Positions 1-12,075 are shown, numbered from the stretch's first letter. The stretch is DNA of 54,509 nt from an uncultured Anaeromassilibacillus sp. (GCA_930987725.1 CAKNKY010000012.1:1-54509), one strand, 5' to 3'. Notes: a model not told the origin generated them from the sequence alone. Numbers and translations are program-made.

Positions 1-2851
<2,851 letters not shown>

Positions 2852-2947
2852 TGGCTCAATCACTCCATTCCTATATTTACCGCGGTGGCATAAAAAGCCC
2901 AAAACTTCCCTGCACCCTACGTTTTTCCGTGCACTTTGCAGAACCTC

Positions 2948-2976
2948 TTGCCTTTTTCAATAAACTGTGTTATGAT
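2948..2976 (+). promoter_or_regulatory. Possible plus-strand promoter inside the rpoB leader
   Basis: TTGCCT, 17-base spacer, TATGAT. It points away from rpoB toward the bidirectional terminator at 3126-3170, so it could give an antisense RNA of about 190 bases. No convincing ORF with a ribosome binding site lies in that span. Such matches also occur by chance in AT-rich leaders. Confidence 0.25.
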
Positions 2977-3023
2977 AAAGGAAAGAATCCAGAGCACAGA
3001 TTTCCATGATGATGCAGTATACT

Positions 3024-3052
3024 ATTTTATAACAGGTTTTGCCGTTTGTCAA
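3024..3052 (-). promoter_or_regulatory. rpoB promoter
   Basis: On the minus strand TTGACA, a 17-base spacer and TAAAAT, a near-perfect sigma-A promoter. Transcription would start near 3017 and leave an rpoB leader of about 165 bases. Together with the promoter at 2948-2976 and the terminator at 3126-3170, this accounts for the gene-free stretch 2852-3224. Confidence 0.8.
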
Positions 3053-3125
3053 GGGGAAGCCCTAGAATTTCGTCCCATTTTTTGGGGCGTTTTTTTTATT
3101 TTCTCCCCTTTCAGAAGCGAAACAA

Positions 3126-3170
3126 CGCAGAAAAAGCTCCCGCCCTCATGAGACGGGAGCTTTTTCTGCG
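3126..3170. terminator. Bidirectional intrinsic terminator between the Rrf2 gene and rpoB
   Basis: A perfect 17-bp stem (CGCAGAAAAAGCTCCCG at 3126-3142 against 3154-3170) with an 11-base loop. The A/T tracts lie within the stem ends, giving a U-tract on either strand. It ends the dgt-dnaG-rpoD-Rrf2 transcript just before the rpoB promoter. Confidence 0.85.
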
Positions 3171-3224
3171 TTTGTGCCCAAAAAGGTTTTTTGGGGCAGC
3201 CAACCGGCGGAAAATCCGCAAATC

Positions 3225-3635
3225 CTATTTATCGCCGGCCGGTCCGGCGCAAAGGCCGGCAAACGTGTAACTTTCCAATTTTTCCCGAACAGCATCGGCA
3301 ATCTCAGCATACACGGCAGAAAACCGGCAGTCCGGCATGCGCGGACAGAAGGAATCCCCCCGGACGCAGCGGCTGAGGCAGTAAGGCCCTTCCACCAGCT
3401 CTATCACCTGGCGGAGCGTAATCTCCTCCGCCGGCCGCGCCAGACAATACCCGCCGCGCGCGCCTTTGAATGAGACGGCAAGCCTCCCCTGGACGAGTTT
3501 GCGGAGGATCTTCAGCGCAAAGCGCAGCGGCACCTGTGTCTTTTCGGCAATATATGCCGCATCGCGCCGCTGATCCTCTGTCACCAGGCAGGCAACAATC
3601 CGCACCGCATAATCTGCCTCCAATGTCATGTGCAT
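3225..3635 (-). CDS. Rrf2 family transcriptional regulator
   Basis: A 136-residue Rrf2-family DNA-binding protein. The N-terminal winged helix shows the family pattern (start LEADYAVRI, then IAEKTQVPLRFALKILRKL, then GARGGYCLA). Four cysteines follow near residues 86, 90, 97 and 103 (C-x3-C-x6-C-x5-C). Related proteins such as IscR and NsrR use three conserved cysteines there to hold an Fe-S cluster, so redox, iron or NO sensing is likely but not shown. The start is uncertain: ATG 3635 fits AAAGGG best, while GTG 3647 is too close to it. The gene begins 28 bases after rpoD and is probably co-transcribed with it. No cysteine desulfurase or other usual target is next to it. Confidence 0.88.
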   Translation of the reverse strand: MHMTLEADYAVRIVACLVTEDQRRDAAYIAEKTQVPLRFALKILRKLVQGRLAVSFKGARGGYCLARPAEEITLRQVIELVEGPYCLSRCVRGDSFCPRMPDCRFSAVYAEIADAVREKLESYTFAGLCAGPAGDK

Positions 3636-3663
3636 GACACTATCCACACCCTTTCCGGGACCC

Positions 3664-4761
<1,098 letters not shown>

Positions 4762-4778
4762 TGCGATTCCCCCTGGTC

Positions 4779-6551
4779 TCATTTTTTCTGCTTCCGCAGC
4801 GCGTCAAGATACCCCATCAGCTCTTCCGGCCGTTCGCCTTCGGCTGCCATGCGGGCTTTCCGCGCTGCCTGTTCTGTCGTTAAAACCTGAATGTATTCCA
4901 TGACATCCCGCTCGGAAGCAGGGACGTCGTGATACCTTGCCATCATCCTCGCAACGGAGGAAAGCTCCTCTTCTGAAAAGAAGCTGGCGAGCGAGGAGAG
5001 CGAAAGCTCAGCCCCCGCTTCCAGTTTGCCCAGAAGCGCCTCATAAACACGCCTGTTAAAGGCTGTCACAAAACGTTCCGGTTTAAGCCGGCCGCGCACA
5101 AACCCGGCAAGCTCCGGAAAGCGGAGCATCGCGGAAAGAATCGCTTCTTCTGCGGCAGCGGCGCGCAGATTGCCGGCTTTTTCCGGATTCACGCGGTCCC
5201 GCAGGCCCACGGCGTCCTGCTGAATGGTACGGAACTCCTTTTTCTGCGCTTCGCTCCTCCGCTTGCGGGAAACCTTGTCGATCTGGCGAAGAACGGCAGA
5301 GCGATCCACGCCCATCTCAGCCGCAAGTTTTCCGGCATAGACCTCCTGCTCGATGCGGCTGCCAAGCGTGGCAAGCACCTCCGAGGCAGCTGTGAGAAAC
5401 GCCACGCGGCCGACGGCGCTGTCCGGCGGATGCTCCATGCGCAGCTTCTGCAGGCGATACTCCACATCGTTGCCTGTGTTCTCCAGCAGATTCTTGAAGC
5501 GGGCATATCCCTGTTCCCCGTAGGATCGGATGTATTCATCCGGGTCTTTCCCGTTCGGCACCGTGAGCACCTTCACAAGAAGGCCCGCCTCCCGCAGCAT
5601 AGGAATCGCGCGGGACGTGGCGCGCTGGCCGGCTTCGTCGGAATCATAACACAGCACAACCTCGCGCGCATAGCGCGCCATCAGCCGTGCCTGTTCCCCC
5701 GTGAGCGCCGTACCGAGCGTGGCCACGGCCGTGGGGAACCCAGCCTGATGCAGAGAAATCACGTCCATATATCCCTCTGCCAGAATCATCTGTCCGCCGG
5801 AAGCGGCGTCCTTTGCAAAATTCAGCGCAAAGAGCGTGCTTCCTTTCCGAAAGGATAGCGTATCGGAGGTGTTGAGATACTTTGGTTTCGCGTCGCCCAT
5901 GACGCGGCCGCCGAAGGCCACCACATTGCCGCGCAGGTCAATGATGGGAAACATGACGCGATTGGAAAAGCGGTCCACCGCGCCGCCGCTGCGGCCCCGG
6001 AACGCCACATTTGCCCGGATCAGCTCCTCTTCCGTAAATCCCTTTTTTCGCAGGTAATTCACGAGAGAAAATCGATCCGGGGACGCGAAGCCGAGGCCAA
6101 AATGGCGAATGGTTTTCTGTGTGAGGGAGCGGGACCGGAGATATTCCAAACCGGGCCGCCCCGCCTCACTGTTCAGCGTACTGAAAAAGAAACGGGCCGT
6201 TTCGCGGTTGATTTCCAGAATCCGCATGCGCTGCCGCGCCATGCCGTCGTCCACATTGTTTTCCGGCACCTGCAGCCCGGCCCGATCGGCCAGGAAACGG
6301 ACAGCTTCCATGTAATCAAGATTTTCAATTTTGCGGATGAAGGTGATCACATCTCCGCCTGTATGACAGCCGAAGCAATAAAAGGAACCGTTATCGGGAT
6401 AGACGTTGAAGGAAGGCGTTTTTTCCCCGTGAAAAGGACAAAGCCCCACAAGATTGCGCCCCGAACGGCGGAGCGTGACATAAGAGGAGACAATATCAGT
6501 GATATCACTGCGGAGTTTCAGCTCTTGGATAAAAGCGTCCGGCAGCGGCAT
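4779..6551 (-). CDS. dnaG: DNA primase
   Basis: DnaG makes the RNA primers for lagging-strand and initiation synthesis and works with the replicative helicase. In the 590-residue product the N-terminal CHC2 zinc finger is complete ([11 protein letters not shown] near residue 40, [11 protein letters not shown] near 60). The TOPRIM core shows AEGYMDV and DSDEAG, the metal-binding acidic residues. The C-terminal helicase-interaction part is more divergent, as usual. ATG 6551 sits after AAAGGAGGAGAG; the open frame extends ten codons upstream without a ribosome site. The gene lies between dgt (36 bases upstream) and rpoD in one operon. Confidence 0.98.
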   Translation of the reverse strand: MPLPDAFIQELKLRSDITDIVSSYVTLRRSGRNLVGLCPFHGEKTPSFNVYPDNGSFYCFGCHTGGDVITFIRKIENLDYMEAVRFLADRAGLQVPENNVDDGMARQRMRILEINRETARFFFSTLNSEAGRPGLEYLRSRSLTQKTIRHFGLGFASPDRFSLVNYLRKKGFTEEELIRANVAFRGRSGGAVDRFSNRVMFPIIDLRGNVVAFGGRVMGDAKPKYLNTSDTLSFRKGSTLFALNFAKDAASGGQMILAEGYMDVISLHQAGFPTAVATLGTALTGEQARLMARYAREVVLCYDSDEAGQRATSRAIPMLREAGLLVKVLTVPNGKDPDEYIRSYGEQGYARFKNLLENTGNDVEYRLQKLRMEHPPDSAVGRVAFLTAASEVLATLGSRIEQEVYAGKLAAEMGVDRSAVLRQIDKVSRKRRSEAQKKEFRTIQQDAVGLRDRVNPEKAGNLRAAAAEEAILSAMLRFPELAGFVRGRLKPERFVTAFNRRVYEALLGKLEAGAELSLSSLASFFSEEELSSVARMMARYHDVPASERDVMEYIQVLTTEQAARKARMAAEGERPEELMGYLDALRKQKK

Positions 6552-6586
6552 TGTTCTCTCTCCTCCTTTCTCTTCCGGCAATCATA

Positions 6587-7603
6587 TCAATCCTGCGGCA
6601 GCGGGACTTCTGTGTTCCAGGGCTTCGGCACAAACAGCGACTGAAACAGGTGAACAGCGTAATGATCCGTCATGCCTGCTATGTAATCGCAGGCGGCGCG
6701 TTCCACGCCTTCTTTCTCCGCAATGGCGCGCATGTCTTCCGGCAGGTGGTCCGGTTTGCAGAGATAGCGGTAAAGTGTTTCCATCAAAAAAGGAACCTTC
6801 CGCTCTTCCCTCTTTGCCTTCGGATTCAGATAGACAGATTGGAACATGAAGGCATACAGGCAATCAAATGCTTCCTGCACTTCCTGATCCATGGCAATCG
6901 TCTGCGGAGTGCTGTTCTCCACGGCGGAAAGTACGAGCGTATCAATGCGGCGCGATTTCGTTTCTCCCAGCACACGGAGCGCCTCCTGCGGGAGGTCGCT
7001 TTCATGAAGCACACCTGCCCGCTCTGCGTCGTCGATATCATGGTTGATGTAGGCGATGCGGTCCGCCAGCCGGACAATGCGCCCCTCCAGCGTGGCGGCC
7101 TCCGTCCCCTTTGTGTGGCACAGGATACCGTTGCGCACCTCCCACGTCAGGTTCAGGCCCTGGCCGTCCTTTTCAAGCTTCTCCACAACGCGCACGCTCT
7201 GCTCATAATGGCGAAAACCGCCGGGCACAAGCTCGTTGAGCGATCGCTCCCCCGCGTGGCCAAAGGGCGTGTGCCCAAGATCATGTCCAAGCGCAATGGC
7301 CTCGGTGAGATCCTCATTGAGGCAAAGCGCGCGCGCAATGGTGCGTGCAATCTGCGCCACCTCCAGCGTATGTGTAAGACGCGTGCGGTAATGATCGCCT
7401 TCCGGCGAAAGAAAAACCTGCGTCTTGTGCTTGAGGCGGCGGAACGACTTGCAGTGGATGATGCGGTCTCTGTCCCGTTGATACGGTGTGCGCAGCGGGC
7501 TATCCTCCTCCGGCCTTTCGCGGCCGCGCGTCTCCGAAGAAAACGAAGCGCAATCCGCAAGGATTTCCCTCTCCTGCAGCTGAATGCGTTCCCGAACCGT
7601 CAT
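6587..7603 (-). CDS. dgt: Deoxyguanosinetriphosphate triphosphohydrolase-like HD protein
   Basis: An HD-domain dNTP triphosphohydrolase of the dGTPase family, which cleaves dNTPs to nucleoside and triphosphate and so trims dNTP pools. The 338-residue protein shows the metal-binding H...HD...D pattern: RLTHTLEVAQ near residue 70, GHDLGHTPFGHAGE near 105, and a later aspartate in ADRIAYINHDIDD. ATG 7603 follows GAGGAGGG. It is the first gene of dgt-dnaG-rpoD, an order common in Clostridia that links nucleotide pools with replication and transcription. A possible minus-strand -10 (TATAAT) lies at 7672-7677 with a weak -35. Confidence 0.95.
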   Translation of the reverse strand: MTVRERIQLQEREILADCASFSSETRGRERPEEDSPLRTPYQRDRDRIIHCKSFRRLKHKTQVFLSPEGDHYRTRLTHTLEVAQIARTIARALCLNEDLTEAIALGHDLGHTPFGHAGERSLNELVPGGFRHYEQSVRVVEKLEKDGQGLNLTWEVRNGILCHTKGTEAATLEGRIVRLADRIAYINHDIDDAERAGVLHESDLPQEALRVLGETKSRRIDTLVLSAVENSTPQTIAMDQEVQEAFDCLYAFMFQSVYLNPKAKREERKVPFLMETLYRYLCKPDHLPEDMRAIAEKEGVERAACDYIAGMTDHYAVHLFQSLFVPKPWNTEVPLPQD

Positions 7604-7734
7604 GAACCGTCCCTCCTCTGCCGCAGAACAGGCCAATCTTCCGGGCACAGCCTGCCCCATTTTATTCTATTATTATATACGCTATTTTTTACGATTTCCC
7701 TTTTTTTGCGTAAAAAAACAGAAAACAGGGCCCC

Positions 7735-8358
7735 TCATGTCATGGCAAAGAACTGCTCTCCTAATGTTTCCACCGCACACTGGCCGCAGGTGGCATCTGC
7801 AAGGGCTGTCTGCAGGCGCGGCAGAGCTTCCGGCACAATGTGAAACCGGAGCACCACGTTTTCTCCAAACTCATCGCCGTCGGAAACGCCTCCGTGTTCC
7901 GGGATCAGGGCGGCGACACGTCCATACTGGCTGTAGGAGCAGGTCAGCTGTGCAAGTGTACAGACGCGCATCACCGCGATGCCCGCCTGCTGCAGCGCGA
8001 GAGACACCGTGTGAGAATACGCCCGCACCAGGCCGCCAGCACCGAGAAGCGTGCCGCCGAAATAACGCGTGACAACGGCAATCACATCCGTCACACCGGA
8101 TTTGCGAAGCACATCGAGCGAAGGAAGACCGGATGTGCCCTGCGGTTCCCCATCGTCAGAATAGCGCTGCGCACTTCCCTCGCGAACGCGGTATGCATAT
8201 ACGTTGTGACTGGCGTCCCAATACCGGGCACGCATCTCAGCCAGGAAAGCAAGCGCATCCTCCTCCGTGGAAACCGGGCGTACATGGCCGATAAAACGCG
8301 ATTTCTTTTCTACAAATTCCACATCGGCTGCGCGAAGGATCGTTTTGTATTCGTCCAT
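7735..8358 (-). CDS. yigZ: YigZ/IMPACT family protein
   Basis: A 207-residue protein of the YigZ (UPF0029/IMPACT) family. The N-terminal domain carries the family signature (KKSRFIGHVRPV, then DDGEPQGTSGLPSLDVL, then VVTRYFGGTLLGAGGLVRAY) and the C-terminal part has the smaller alpha/beta domain. The eukaryotic relative IMPACT regulates Gcn1/Gcn2; the bacterial role is not established, so none is assigned. ATG 8358 follows GGAGGGG. It stands alone, with the rpmE terminator directly upstream and dgt downstream on the same strand. Confidence 0.93.
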   Translation of the reverse strand: MDEYKTILRAADVEFVEKKSRFIGHVRPVSTEEDALAFLAEMRARYWDASHNVYAYRVREGSAQRYSDDGEPQGTSGLPSLDVLRKSGVTDVIAVVTRYFGGTLLGAGGLVRAYSHTVSLALQQAGIAVMRVCTLAQLTCSYSQYGRVAALIPEHGGVSDGDEFGENVVLRFHIVPEALPRLQTALADATCGQCAVETLGEQFFAMT

Positions 8359-8380
8359 AACCCCTCCAAACTGATAAAAA

Positions 8381-8412
8381 CATAGGCGGCGCACCCAAAT
8401 GCGCCGCCTATG
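8381..8412 (-). terminator. rpmE terminator
   Basis: A perfect 13-bp GC-rich stem (CATAGGCGGCGCA at 8381-8393 against 8400-8412) with a six-base loop, followed on the minus strand by TTTTTATC. It ends the L31 transcript. Confidence 0.85.
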
Positions 8413-8433
8413 CAAATCCTGAAAGAGAAGACA

Positions 8434-8637
8434 TCACTTGTCCATGCCGTAACGCTTTTTGAACATATCAACGCGACCGCTGGTGTCGACAAGCTTCTGC
8501 TTGCCCGTAAAGAACGGGTGGCACTTGGAGCAGATTTCAACATGGATATCCTTTTTGGTGGACCGGGTCTTAATCACATTCCCGCACGCGCAGGTAATAG
8601 TCGTCTCTTCATACTGCGGATGGATCTTTTCCTTCAT
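8434..8637 (-). CDS. rpmE: 50S ribosomal protein L31
   Basis: A 67-residue large-subunit ribosomal protein. It is the zinc-containing form: Cys-x-Cys (TCACGN) and Cys-x2-Cys (CSKCHPF) pairs are both present. L31 joins the subunits across the bridge to the small-subunit head, and the zinc form is usually replaced by a Cys-free paralogue under zinc limitation. ATG 8637 follows AGAGGTG; the frame extends six codons upstream without support. The gene is a single-gene unit with its own promoter and a strong terminator. Confidence 0.97.
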   Translation of the reverse strand: MKEKIHPQYEETTITCACGNVIKTRSTKKDIHVEICSKCHPFFTGKQKLVDTSGRVDMFKKRYGMDK

Positions 8638-8678
8638 CGTTGTCACCTCTTTCACGTGTACTGCGACTTAACATTGAG

Positions 8679-8707
8679 ATTTTACCACAAGGAGTTGGAA
8701 AAAGCAA
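8679..8707 (-). promoter_or_regulatory. rpmE promoter
   Basis: Minus strand TTGCTT, a 17-base spacer and TAAAAT. The predicted start is about 35 bases before the L31 start codon. Confidence 0.6.
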
Positions 8708-8738
8708 GTATCTTTTTTACTTTTTTCGCGCAAAGGCC

Positions 8739-9692
8739 TCACGCCGTCTGGGGCCTGCGCGGTTTATACATCCATGGCAGCGTCCGCCAGAGGCGGATAC
8801 GCTTGCGCAGCTCAAACGGCGTGGCGGCGCCGCAGCGCAGGAATTGCCTGGCCCCGTTCACCTTCAGCAGGCCCTGCACAGCACCATACCCATTGCCCTC
8901 GCGCAGCAGGAGATCCACACACCACATCACTGCCTCGGGAAGCCGCCTTTCCCGCAGGAGAGCGCTGAGCCTGATGTCGTTCGGCAGACGGGATTCCACA
9001 TATTCCGTGACGCGAAGCAGGGCCTCCACGCGTTGGAACGCGGCGGAGCCTGCCGGCTTCTGCGGCCCGCGGCGCAGCTCATAGGTCGTGTCACGCCTGA
9101 GTTCCACGCCGCACCGCACCGCACACTCGGCATCGCAAAAGCAGCGAAGCAGGAATTCTTCAGAGTAGCCGTATTCACATGATTCCGTGAACTGGATGCG
9201 CCGCTGATCCAGAAAAGCTCGCCGCAGCAAAATGGCGGAGATGTCAACGGCAAGCTTATCTTCCAGAATGGCCTGCAAGCAGACGGAGCCCGGAACGGGC
9301 GCCCCTTCTTTTCCAAACGGCTCCCCCGCAGCCGTGCCGAATACGATGTCAGCGTTGGCAGCCTGGGCGGCCTCACAATACGGACGCAGAAAATCGCGGA
9401 ACAGCCGCCGGGCAAACACAAACGAAACATAATTGCCAGAAGCACGCGACAAGGCCGTGTTCAGCGCAGAAGCAACGGTGCCGTCACCGCTTTGGATTAC
9501 GGCGCCGGGAATGTTCAGCTCCTTGATGGAGCGCAGCGACTCCCATACCGTTTTGTCACGGGAGGCCATGTCCACCACAATCAATTCCGTGCTGAGGCCC
9601 TCGGTTTGTTCTGCTGCAAGACGTAGGATGCCGCCGATTTCCTTGGCTAAATTTTTAACGGGCAAAATAACAGAAAGGGTACAGAGCTCCAT
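8739..9692 (-). CDS. GT2-like glycosyltransferase lacking the DxD motif
   Basis: A 317-residue protein that opens like a GT-A fold family 2 glycosyltransferase: LSVILPVKN near residue 8, LIVVDMASRDKT near 40, and the following helix with SALNTALSRASGNYVSF. Where active members have a metal-binding DxD this protein reads FVFARR, so the sugar-nucleotide metal site seems lost. It may be an inactive relative or use a different mechanism. The C-terminal half is basic and Arg/Leu-rich without a clear domain. ATG 9692 follows AAGGAG; GTG 9704 lies inside that site. The CorC-like gene ends 42 bases upstream, so the two are probably one transcript. Confidence 0.75.
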   Translation of the reverse strand: MELCTLSVILPVKNLAKEIGGILRLAAEQTEGLSTELIVVDMASRDKTVWESLRSIKELNIPGAVIQSGDGTVASALNTALSRASGNYVSFVFARRLFRDFLRPYCEAAQAANADIVFGTAAGEPFGKEGAPVPGSVCLQAILEDKLAVDISAILLRRAFLDQRRIQFTESCEYGYSEEFLLRCFCDAECAVRCGVELRRDTTYELRRGPQKPAGSAAFQRVEALLRVTEYVESRLPNDIRLSALLRERRLPEAVMWCVDLLLREGNGYGAVQGLLKVNGARQFLRCGAATPFELRKRIRLWRTLPWMYKPRRPQTA

Positions 9693-9734
9693 CGGTTCAA
9701 ACACTCCTTTCCGATGGTTGAAGGCTTTTTGCCG

Positions 9735-11033
9735 TTAGTCCGGCTTTTCTTCTTCCTCTTTTTCTTTCTGGGAGGCCGGAGGTTCCGTACGCGTCACAGT
9801 CAGCTCCGTGGCATGATGGGCAGTCCCCCTTGTCACGGTGATATGCAGGTTTTCAAAATGGAAGCTGTCCCCCACCGCAGGGATCTTCTCGAGTTTTTCC
9901 ATCACCCATCCGTTGACCGTCACACAGTCATGGTCGTCATCGGAAGCCTTCACACCGAGAAAATCAAACATCTCATCCAAATCGGCACGGCAGTCAATTT
10001 TATAAGTCGTGTCATTGATCTTCTGAAAATAATTCACAACCTCGTCGTGTTCATCCCAGATATCGCCCACCAGTTCCTCAATGATGTCTTCCATCGTGAC
10101 AACGCCTTCGGTGCCGCCAAACTCGTCCACCACAACGGCCATATGCACTTTATAGTGCTGCAGCATGCGGAGCAGATCGGAAATCTTGACCGTTCCGCTG
10201 ATGTAAAGCGGCTTCGTCTCAATTTCCTCAAGGGAAGTCTTGCCTTCATACAGCGCACAAAAATAATCCTTTTCGTGGATAACGCCCACAATATTGTCGA
10301 TCGACTCTTCGTATACGGGAAGACGAGAGAACGAATGCTCCTCAAAAATTTTAGCAATCTCTGCAAACGGGGTTTCTTTGTCCACACCGACAAGGCCGAC
10401 GCGCGGGGTGAGAATCTCACGGGCGTCCACGTCATCGAATTCAATGGCAGAGCGGATGAGCTCCCCATTCTCCTCGTCAATGCCGCCCTCGTTCTGTGCT
10501 TCGTCCACAATGGTAATGAGTTCCTCATGCGTCATAGGATCTTCAGTTTTGTGCTTGAATGTACGGCTGAGCAGCTTGCGCCATTGCATAAAAATAAAAT
10601 TAATGGGCGTGAGAATCGTCATCAACACCCGAAGGATAGGTGCGGAAAAGCGCGCAAACCCTTCCGCGTGCTCCTTTGCCACACATTTCGGCGAGATTTC
10701 ACCGAAAATCAGAACCACGATTGTCATCACCGCTGTGGAAACGGAGGCAGCCGTATCCGGATTCTTTAGGAGAGCAGTAAAAACAAGTGTGCCGAGCGTG
10801 GCGGACGCAATGTTCACGATGTTGTTTCCGATCAAAATGGTGGTGAGCATTTTATCATAATTTTCGGAAACTTTCAGCACAAGCGCCGCTTGGGAATCTC
10901 CGTTTTCCGCCAGCGTTTTAAGGCGGATGCGGTTCACCGTGGTGAATGCCGTTTCCGAAGCAGAAAAGAAACTGGAAAACACCACACAGATGAGAATGCC
11001 AACGACATAGCCGACGATCGATAGGTCGCCCAT
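9735..11033 (-). CDS. DUF21/CBS/CorC-HlyC family membrane protein
   Basis: A 432-residue member of the hemolysin C/CorC family. The N-terminal DUF21 domain (CNNM-like) has about four membrane segments between residues 5 and 145, with SETAFTTVNRIRLK and IFGEISPKCVAKE as family marks. Two CBS repeats follow (ILTPRVGLVGVD and EGVVTMEDIIEELVGDIWDE), then a C-terminal CorC_HlyC domain. Relatives act in Mg2+ or Na+ handling; hemolysis is a historical name. The tail is Glu/Lys-rich. ATG 11033 follows AAAGGAG. The leader holds an intrinsic terminator just after the promoter. Confidence 0.93.
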   Translation of the reverse strand: MGDLSIVGYVVGILICVVFSSFFSASETAFTTVNRIRLKTLAENGDSQAALVLKVSENYDKMLTTILIGNNIVNIASATLGTLVFTALLKNPDTAASVSTAVMTIVVLIFGEISPKCVAKEHAEGFARFSAPILRVLMTILTPINFIFMQWRKLLSRTFKHKTEDPMTHEELITIVDEAQNEGGIDEENGELIRSAIEFDDVDAREILTPRVGLVGVDKETPFAEIAKIFEEHSFSRLPVYEESIDNIVGVIHEKDYFCALYEGKTSLEEIETKPLYISGTVKISDLLRMLQHYKVHMAVVVDEFGGTEGVVTMEDIIEELVGDIWDEHDEVVNYFQKINDTTYKIDCRADLDEMFDFLGVKASDDDHDCVTVNGWVMEKLEKIPAVGDSFHFENLHITVTRGTAHHATELTVTRTEPPASQKEKEEEEKPD

Positions 11034-11094
11034 AATAAAAACAAACTCCTTTGGGGGAAATATCCCCTTAATTCAATCGCACAGGAAAAACAAA

Positions 11095-11120
11095 GGCGGC
11101 TTCACAGGAAACACGCCGCC
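11095..11120 (-). terminator. Terminator-like hairpin in the CorC gene leader
   Basis: Minus strand GGCGGC, a 14-base loop and GCCGCC, followed by TTTGTTTTT. It lies between the predicted promoter at 11144-11173 and the start codon at 11033, so it would stop transcription about 40-45 bases after the start unless bypassed. It might instead end a short RNA. Confidence 0.5.
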
Positions 11121-11143
11121 CCTATTCCATGTACTACTAAATT

Positions 11144-11173
11144 ATTTTATCATACCTCCTGCGCCGATTGCAA
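11144..11173 (-). promoter_or_regulatory. Possible promoter of the CorC-GT2 unit
   Basis: Minus strand TTGCAA, an 18-base spacer and TAAAAT. The rest of the gap, 11174-11345, holds no visible gene; it contains runs of A and T and an imperfect inverted repeat (TTTGAAAAA and TTTTTCAAA) next to the tRNA promoter. Confidence 0.45.
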
Positions 11174-11345
11174 CGTCTTTCTCCGTCTGCGCGGACGGGT
11201 GCGGACCAGCGGCGGCGCATCACATGGCCTTCTTCTGGATTTCCAGGATTCTTTGACAGAAAACCGTCTTTTGCGTCCTTATTTTCACCCTGATGGCTTC
11301 CCATGTTTCATTCAAAAAAAATTTGACTTTTTTTGAAAAAGGGGG

Positions 11346-11374
11346 TTGATTTTTCAAAAAACATATGATATTCT
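11346..11374 (+). promoter_or_regulatory. tRNA-Ala promoter
   Basis: TTGATT, a 17-base spacer and TATTCT, ending 27 bases before the tRNA. The distance suits a short 5' leader removed by RNase P. Confidence 0.6.
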
Positions 11375-11401
11375 AATAAAGCTGTTTCGCAGGAAACGCA
11401 T

Positions 11402-11477
11402 GGGGCATTAGCTCAGCTGGGAGAGCGCCACACTGGCAGTGTGGAGGTCAGCGGTTCGATCCCGCTATGCTCCACCA
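11402..11477 (+). tRNA. tRNA-Ala (anticodon GGC)
   Basis: A 76-base tRNA with an encoded CCA end. The acceptor stem pairs GGGGCAT with ATGCTCC and contains the G3-U70 wobble, the alanine identity element. The anticodon stem CCACA/TGTGG encloses the loop CTGGCAG, so the anticodon is GGC. The T loop GGTTCGATCC is canonical. It is a single tRNA, not part of an rRNA operon, and sits at the left edge of the accessory region 11.5-19 kb. No second copy of its 3' end, as an integration would leave, was found in the window. Confidence 0.97.
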
Positions 11478-11561
11478 AATGCAATCCAGACGAACACAGT
11501 TAAAATTTATTTTTTTCGCTGGTACATTCGTCTTGGTATGTCCGAAGCGGGCAAAAGAATG

Positions 11562-11604
11562 AAAAACGGTTGCTGTGCAGATGAAAAGCACGGCAACCGT
11601 TTTT
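11562..11604 (+). terminator. Terminator downstream of tRNA-Ala
   Basis: AAAAACGGTTGC-T-GTGC, a nine-base loop, GCAC-G-GCAACCGTTTTT: a 16-bp stem with one mismatch and a long T-tract. It is bidirectional in appearance. Confidence 0.8.
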
Positions 11605-11863
11605 TGTTTTGTTATCACATAAATTCGTATGCTCTGCAACGCTCCGAAGCGCCGAAATACTGAACATTTCAGCCCACGGAAAACCCGAAAAATCAGGGGC
11701 TGGTAGAAATAAGCTATTCACACAGCATCACACTGCTTTTACATAGCCATAGTAGCCGTTTTTTGCAACGGGAAACCGTTTTTCACGCAGCGTATCTTTC
11801 CTTGATTTTCCAATTATATAATATGTTTGCCCATTCAGTGCGAACATAAAAAGGGGGATACAT
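11605..11863. other. Non-coding stretch before the small Cys-rich ORF
   Basis: Nothing convincing is coded here. It contains two direct repeats of CCGTTTTT near 11757-11792 and a TATAAT at 11817-11822 with only a weak -35, which could serve the ORF at 11864. Confidence 0.4.
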
Positions 11864-12004
11864 ATGAAAGTGAAAATCGTGAGAAAGAAAAAGAGCCGGG
11901 AAGTGCTGCGCTGCATCAATGTCAATCTAAATTCCATCATAACAAAAACCAGAACATTTTATGTCTGCAGCTGCAGCAAATCATCGCATTGCTGCGCAAA
12001 ATAA
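11864..12004 (+). CDS. Candidate small Cys-rich peptide (46 residues)
   Basis: An unrecognised ORF, proposed because its signals are in order: TATAAT at 11817-11822, GGGGG six bases before ATG 11864, then a GC-rich terminator hairpin 16 bases after the stop. The peptide starts with a very basic stretch (MKVKIVRKKKSREVLR) and continues with a Ser/Thr/Cys-rich part with cysteines at 17, 35, 37, 43 and 44, ending FYVCSCSKSSHCCAK. A basic leader followed by a Cys/Ser/Thr core resembles a modified-peptide or bacteriocin precursor, but no modification enzyme is in the window and there is no double-Gly leader cleavage site. Exporter-type ABC genes and a LytTR system lie 2-7 kb away on the other strand. 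A chance ORF is possible. Confidence 0.4.
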   Translation: MKVKIVRKKKSREVLRCINVNLNSIITKTRTFYVCSCSKSSHCCAK

Positions 12005-12020
12005 TGAAATAAACAAGCAG

Positions 12021-12057
12021 AAGGGGCTTGCAGGCAACATCATGCCGCAAGCCCCTT
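12021..12057. terminator. Terminator after the small Cys-rich ORF
   Basis: AAGGGGCTTGC pairs with GCAAGCCCCTT, with an inner GGCA/TGCC pairing; pyrimidine-rich sequence follows on the plus strand. On the minus strand it would also end the degraded ORF at 12076-12464. Confidence 0.6.
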
Positions 12058-12075
12058 CCCTTATCCTATTCCTTT

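Noticed and set aside
11728-11940. 70-codon minus-strand ORF opposite the Cys-rich peptide region
   Set aside because: No ribosome site, no recognisable domain; the plus-strand small ORF has better signals.
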